DNA of 64,000 nucleotides, taken from the NCBI RefSeq assembly GCF_000519185.1, contig NZ_JAFA01000012.1:62001-126000 (forward strand), written 5' to 3'. Every line of letters begins with the position of its first letter. The stretch's first letter is position 1. The position numbers were made by a program, and so were the translations under genes. This document shows positions 61,710-64,000 of the stretch, in pieces. The notes under the pieces were generated by a model. The model was not told the DNA's origin. It searched no databases and saw only the letters and a list, made by a program, of their open reading frames with translations. Origin of the DNA: Paraburkholderia nodosa DSM 21604. GTDB taxonomy: Bacteria; Pseudomonadota; Gammaproteobacteria; Burkholderiales; Burkholderiaceae.

Positions 61710-63035
61710 ATGAACGCCACGTCGATTCAGGCGCCGGCCGCTGCCGCCCAGGCTTCCACGCGCCGCTCGCGCGCGAAGGCCATCTTCGCGATCACGCTTG
61801 GCAACGGGCTCGAGTTCTTCGACTTCACGGTCTACAGCTTCTTTGCCTCGATCATCGGCTCGCTGTACTTCCCGGTGCATGGCTCGCTGAACCAGTTGAT
61901 GCTCGCCGTCGGCAGCTTCGGCGTGGGCTTCGTCGTGCGTCCGTTCGGCGGCATCGTGATCGGTGCATTTGCGGACCGCGTGGGTCGCAAGGCCGCCATG
62001 ACGCTCACGCTCTGGCTCATGGCGCTCGGCTCGGCGCTGATCGCCTTCGCGCCCACCTATGCGCAGATCGGCCTCGCGGCGCCTGCGCTGATCCTGCTCG
62101 CGCGTCTAGTGCAAGGCTTCGCGGTAGGCGGCGAAGTGGGCGCCTCGACATCGCTCCTGCTCGAATACGCCGACGACCGCTCGCGCGGCTTTTACGGCAG
62201 CTGGCAGTTCGTGAGCCAGGGCCTGAACACGGTGTGCGGCGCGCTCATTGGCGTGGCGCTTTCCACCATGCTCTCGCAGGCCGCGCTCGAAAGCTGGGGC
62301 TGGCGCGTGCCGTTCGTGATCGGCATGCTGGTCGTGCCGGTAGGCGTGTACATCCGCCGCCATCTCGACGAAACGCTCGTGAACCCCGTCGAAGTCGAAG
62401 ACGCCGAACCCGTGGCCGACATGGCGCGGCCGTTGCGTGAGATTTTCGGGCGTCATCGCACGGCGCTCGTGGCCGGCATCGTCACGACTATCGGCGGCAC
62501 GGCGGCGAACTATATCGTGCTGTTCTACATGTCGACCTATGCGATCAAGATTCTCGGCTTGCCGATGTCGGTCGGCATGAGCGCGGCCCTCGTCGCGGCG
62601 CTCGTCACGGCGATCTGCTCGCCGTTCGCCGGCTCGCTTTCCGACCGCCTGGGCCGCAAGTGGGTGATGGGTGTCTCGCGCGTGCTGCTGATCGCCGTGA
62701 TCTATCCGGCCTTCATGGTCATTCACGCCATGCCGACCGTCGCCACCGTGCTAGCGGTCGTGGCCGTACTGGGCGCGATCGTCGCGTTCACGGCGGTCCC
62801 CAATATCGTGATGCTGCCCGAACTCTTTCCTCAGTCGATTCGCGTGACGGGCATGTCCGTGGTCTATTGCGTGGGCGTGTCGATCTTCGGCGGCTTCGCG
62901 CAGTTCTTCGCGACCTGGCTCATCAAGCTGCTCGACAATCCGCTCGCGCCCGCGTGGTATCTGATCGGCTGCGGGGCCGTCTCGCTGCTCGCACTGCCGC
63001 TCATTCGCGAGCCGGCGGGCCGTCCGCTCGATTAA
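61710..63035 (+). CDS. MFS transporter of the metabolite:H+ symporter (MHS) family
   Basis: The 441-aa protein has 12 spans. GNGLEFFDFTVYSFFA in span 1 and GFVVRPFGGIVIGAFADRVGRK in the span 2-3 loop are MHS signatures (as in ShiA, KgtP, ProP, PcaT). It probably imports an acidic or zwitterionic compound, perhaps the substrate of the M20 hydrolase ahead of it. It is the last gene of that operon, followed by a hairpin. Confidence 0.92.
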   Translation: MNATSIQAPAAAAQASTRRSRAKAIFAITLGNGLEFFDFTVYSFFASIIGSLYFPVHGSLNQLMLAVGSFGVGFVVRPFGGIVIGAFADRVGRKAAMTLTLWLMALGSALIAFAPTYAQIGLAAPALILLARLVQGFAVGGEVGASTSLLLEYADDRSRGFYGSWQFVSQGLNTVCGALIGVALSTMLSQAALESWGWRVPFVIGMLVVPVGVYIRRHLDETLVNPVEVEDAEPVADMARPLREIFGRHRTALVAGIVTTIGGTAANYIVLFYMSTYAIKILGLPMSVGMSAALVAALVTAICSPFAGSLSDRLGRKWVMGVSRVLLIAVIYPAFMVIHAMPTVATVLAVVAVLGAIVAFTAVPNIVMLPELFPQSIRVTGMSVVYCVGVSIFGGFAQFFATWLIKLLDNPLAPAWYLIGCGAVSLLALPLIREPAGRPLD

Positions 63036-63045
63036 GGCTTCCCTT

Positions 63046-63071
63046 CGGCCGCTACGCACTTTTAGCGGCCG
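63046..63071 (+). terminator. hairpin after the MHS transporter gene
   Basis: Perfect 9-bp stem CGGCCGCTA/TAGCGGCCG with an 8-nt loop, 10 bp after the stop codon. No proper T-run follows, so it may be a weak terminator. Confidence 0.5.
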
Positions 63072-63171
63072 TGTCGTGTTTATTTACCAGACGTTTACGC
63101 GGCGCTGCCTAGAATCGGTTCGTGTTCAACTCAAGCGCGCCGCCCCAAACGGCGGCGTGCGCACAACACGT

Positions 63172-63531
63172 ATGCCGTCTATCGTCTCGCAGGGCCCGAT
63201 TTCCCGCGGTGCCCGCTCCGCCGCCACGCCGCGGCCCGTTCTCTCGCTGCGCGACTCGCGCAAGCCCCTTCACCCGGCAACCCATCGCACAACAGTGCAG
63301 CTGGTCGTGCGCGTGCCCACGAGCGAAGCGCAACTCGCGCGATGCACGCTGCATGGTCTGGTTGGCAGCGCGCTCGGCGTGCATACAATCGATATCGATC
63401 GCCGCAGCGATCTCGCTTGCCTGCACGTTGAACTCGATCGCCGCCGCGTGGTCGAGGCCATGGCGCTGCTGATGCGCACGCTTTCGTGTGCGGAATTCGG
63501 CGCGGTGCGCGGGCTCGATCGCGCCGCCTGA
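63172..63531 (+). CDS. hypothetical protein, possible ACT-like domain
   Basis: The 119-aa product has an Arg/Ser/Pro-rich N-terminus and a C-terminal half (TVQLVVRVPTSEAQLARCTL to the end) whose beta-alpha-beta-beta-alpha-beta pattern resembles an ACT or ferredoxin-like fold. I do not recognise a family. Frame extends up to 63076, but the Met at 63172 is most plausible. No obvious partner; function unknown. Confidence 0.5.
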   Translation: MPSIVSQGPISRGARSAATPRPVLSLRDSRKPLHPATHRTTVQLVVRVPTSEAQLARCTLHGLVGSALGVHTIDIDRRSDLACLHVELDRRRVVEAMALLMRTLSCAEFGAVRGLDRAA

Positions 63532-63939
63532 TTCGCAACGCGTGGCGCAACCGCCGCTGCGACGGTTGTGCTACGCCTGAATGTTCTCCCGCCGGCACAT
63601 CACGCGACGCACGTTCCGTGCGTCCGCAATCTCCGCTTCCCGTGCTCTCCCTTTGTCCCTACGCAAGCGTTGTGCATATTCATGCGAACGTTAGCGAACG
63701 GTTCAAGTACCTTCATTTCGGATTTCGAAACGAATTCGGTCACTATTGCTCCGTGAGTGCCGGTCTTGTCATCGCGTGCGACTTTTTGGCCGTCCTGATT
63801 CTGCGTTCTCCCGAAAAACAGTAGTATTCGCTCGAGCACCAAAGTCAGTTTGGCGATTTGATTCGACTCGATCGCCCGCGCGCGCCTGATTTGGGGTTCG
63901 TCGGTCCAGCGCAGATCGTCGATAACAACGGAGAACAGC
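63532..63939. other. intergenic region before the last partial gene
   Basis: No gene is supported. Sequence composition is lower in G+C from 63690 to 63850. A minus-strand open frame at 63600-63941 has no family resemblance and ends at the start of the next gene, so it is probably chance. The region likely holds the promoter of the gene at 63940. Confidence 0.4.
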
Positions 63940-64000
63940 ATGACTCACGAATTTCGGGTGGCCAGCTTGTGCCTGTCGCTGGGATTGCTGGTAAGCGTCG
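63940..64000 (+). CDS. secreted protein, N-terminal part only
   Basis: ATG 63940 is preceded by GGAGAACAGC, and the first 20 codons read MTHEFRVASLCLSLGLLVSV, the start of a Sec or lipoprotein signal peptide. The gene runs out of the window. Confidence 0.6.
   Translation, partial: MTHEFRVASLCLSLGLLVSV

Noticed and set aside
63600..63941. Minus-strand 113-codon frame at the right edge
   Set aside because: No family resemblance or ribosome-binding site; it lies in a promoter-like gap before the gene at 63940.

Overview
The window is high-G+C Gram-negative DNA whose gene content points to Paraburkholderia, Caballeronia or a close relative in the Burkholderiaceae. The pointers are a Burkholderia-type porin, pcaHG next to pcaQ, mmsAB, a double-length UvrA, many LysR regulators, and a palindromic intergenic element with the cctacttttctttgcc core. 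The assignment rests on gene families and base composition; no database search was possible.

Positions 1-10559 are the right-hand part of a prophage with a Mu-type contractile-tail baseplate module: the end of a DNA circularization protein, then gp44-, gp45-, gp46-, gp47- and gp48-like proteins, a tail fibre and a small partner. An acyltransferase of lower G+C on the opposite strand (5615-6607) looks like a lysogenic-conversion gene. The lysis and late region follows: two single-span coiled-coil membrane proteins, a glucosaminidase endolysin, a holin-like protein, a lipoprotein and a patatin-like phospholipase. The phage seems to end at a direct-repeat pair ending in TTTAGTTCA, five bases before the first codon of uvrA. 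This suggests a transposable (Mu/BcepMu-like) insertion at the 5' end of that gene.

From 10565 to 25 kb is host chromosome: uvrA encoding two fused UvrA units, a minimal H-NS-type protein, an NnrU-family membrane protein, pcaGH with divergent pcaQ (protocatechuate ring cleavage), a HTH-cupin regulator, small hypotheticals, a DUF457-type membrane protein, a lipoprotein and a porin. Downstream of the porin promoter region are two tandem terminators on the + strand with no gene in front of them, a candidate small RNA.

The most interesting locus is 26196-29518. It is a tightly packed four-gene operon of CDP-alcohol phosphatidyltransferase, 2OG-Fe(II) oxygenase, HpnL/MprF-type flippase-like membrane protein and LicC/MobA-like nucleotidyltransferase. 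Together these could activate a polar alcohol with CTP, attach it to a diacylglycerol-type lipid, hydroxylate it and translocate the product. That would be a polar-lipid headgroup pathway whose product cannot be named from sequence.

The rest is metabolic and transport: DHA2 drug exporters (29748, 38150), gamma-glutamyltransferase, an FAD aromatic hydroxylase with a DUF2783 partner and a LuxR regulator, a DedA-rhodanese fusion, an aldo/keto reductase, beta-carbonic anhydrase, a sulfonate/nitrate-type ABC importer with two permeases, an MFS carrier with a GcvA-like regulator, a BON-domain protein, mmsAB for valine catabolism with a divergent LysR, a squalene/phytoene synthase, an orphan BamA, a roughly 550-bp inverted-repeat element, and an M20 amidohydrolase with an MHS transporter and a divergent LysR. 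The window ends inside the first codons of a secreted protein gene. I saw no rRNA, tRNA, CRISPR or complete insertion sequence.
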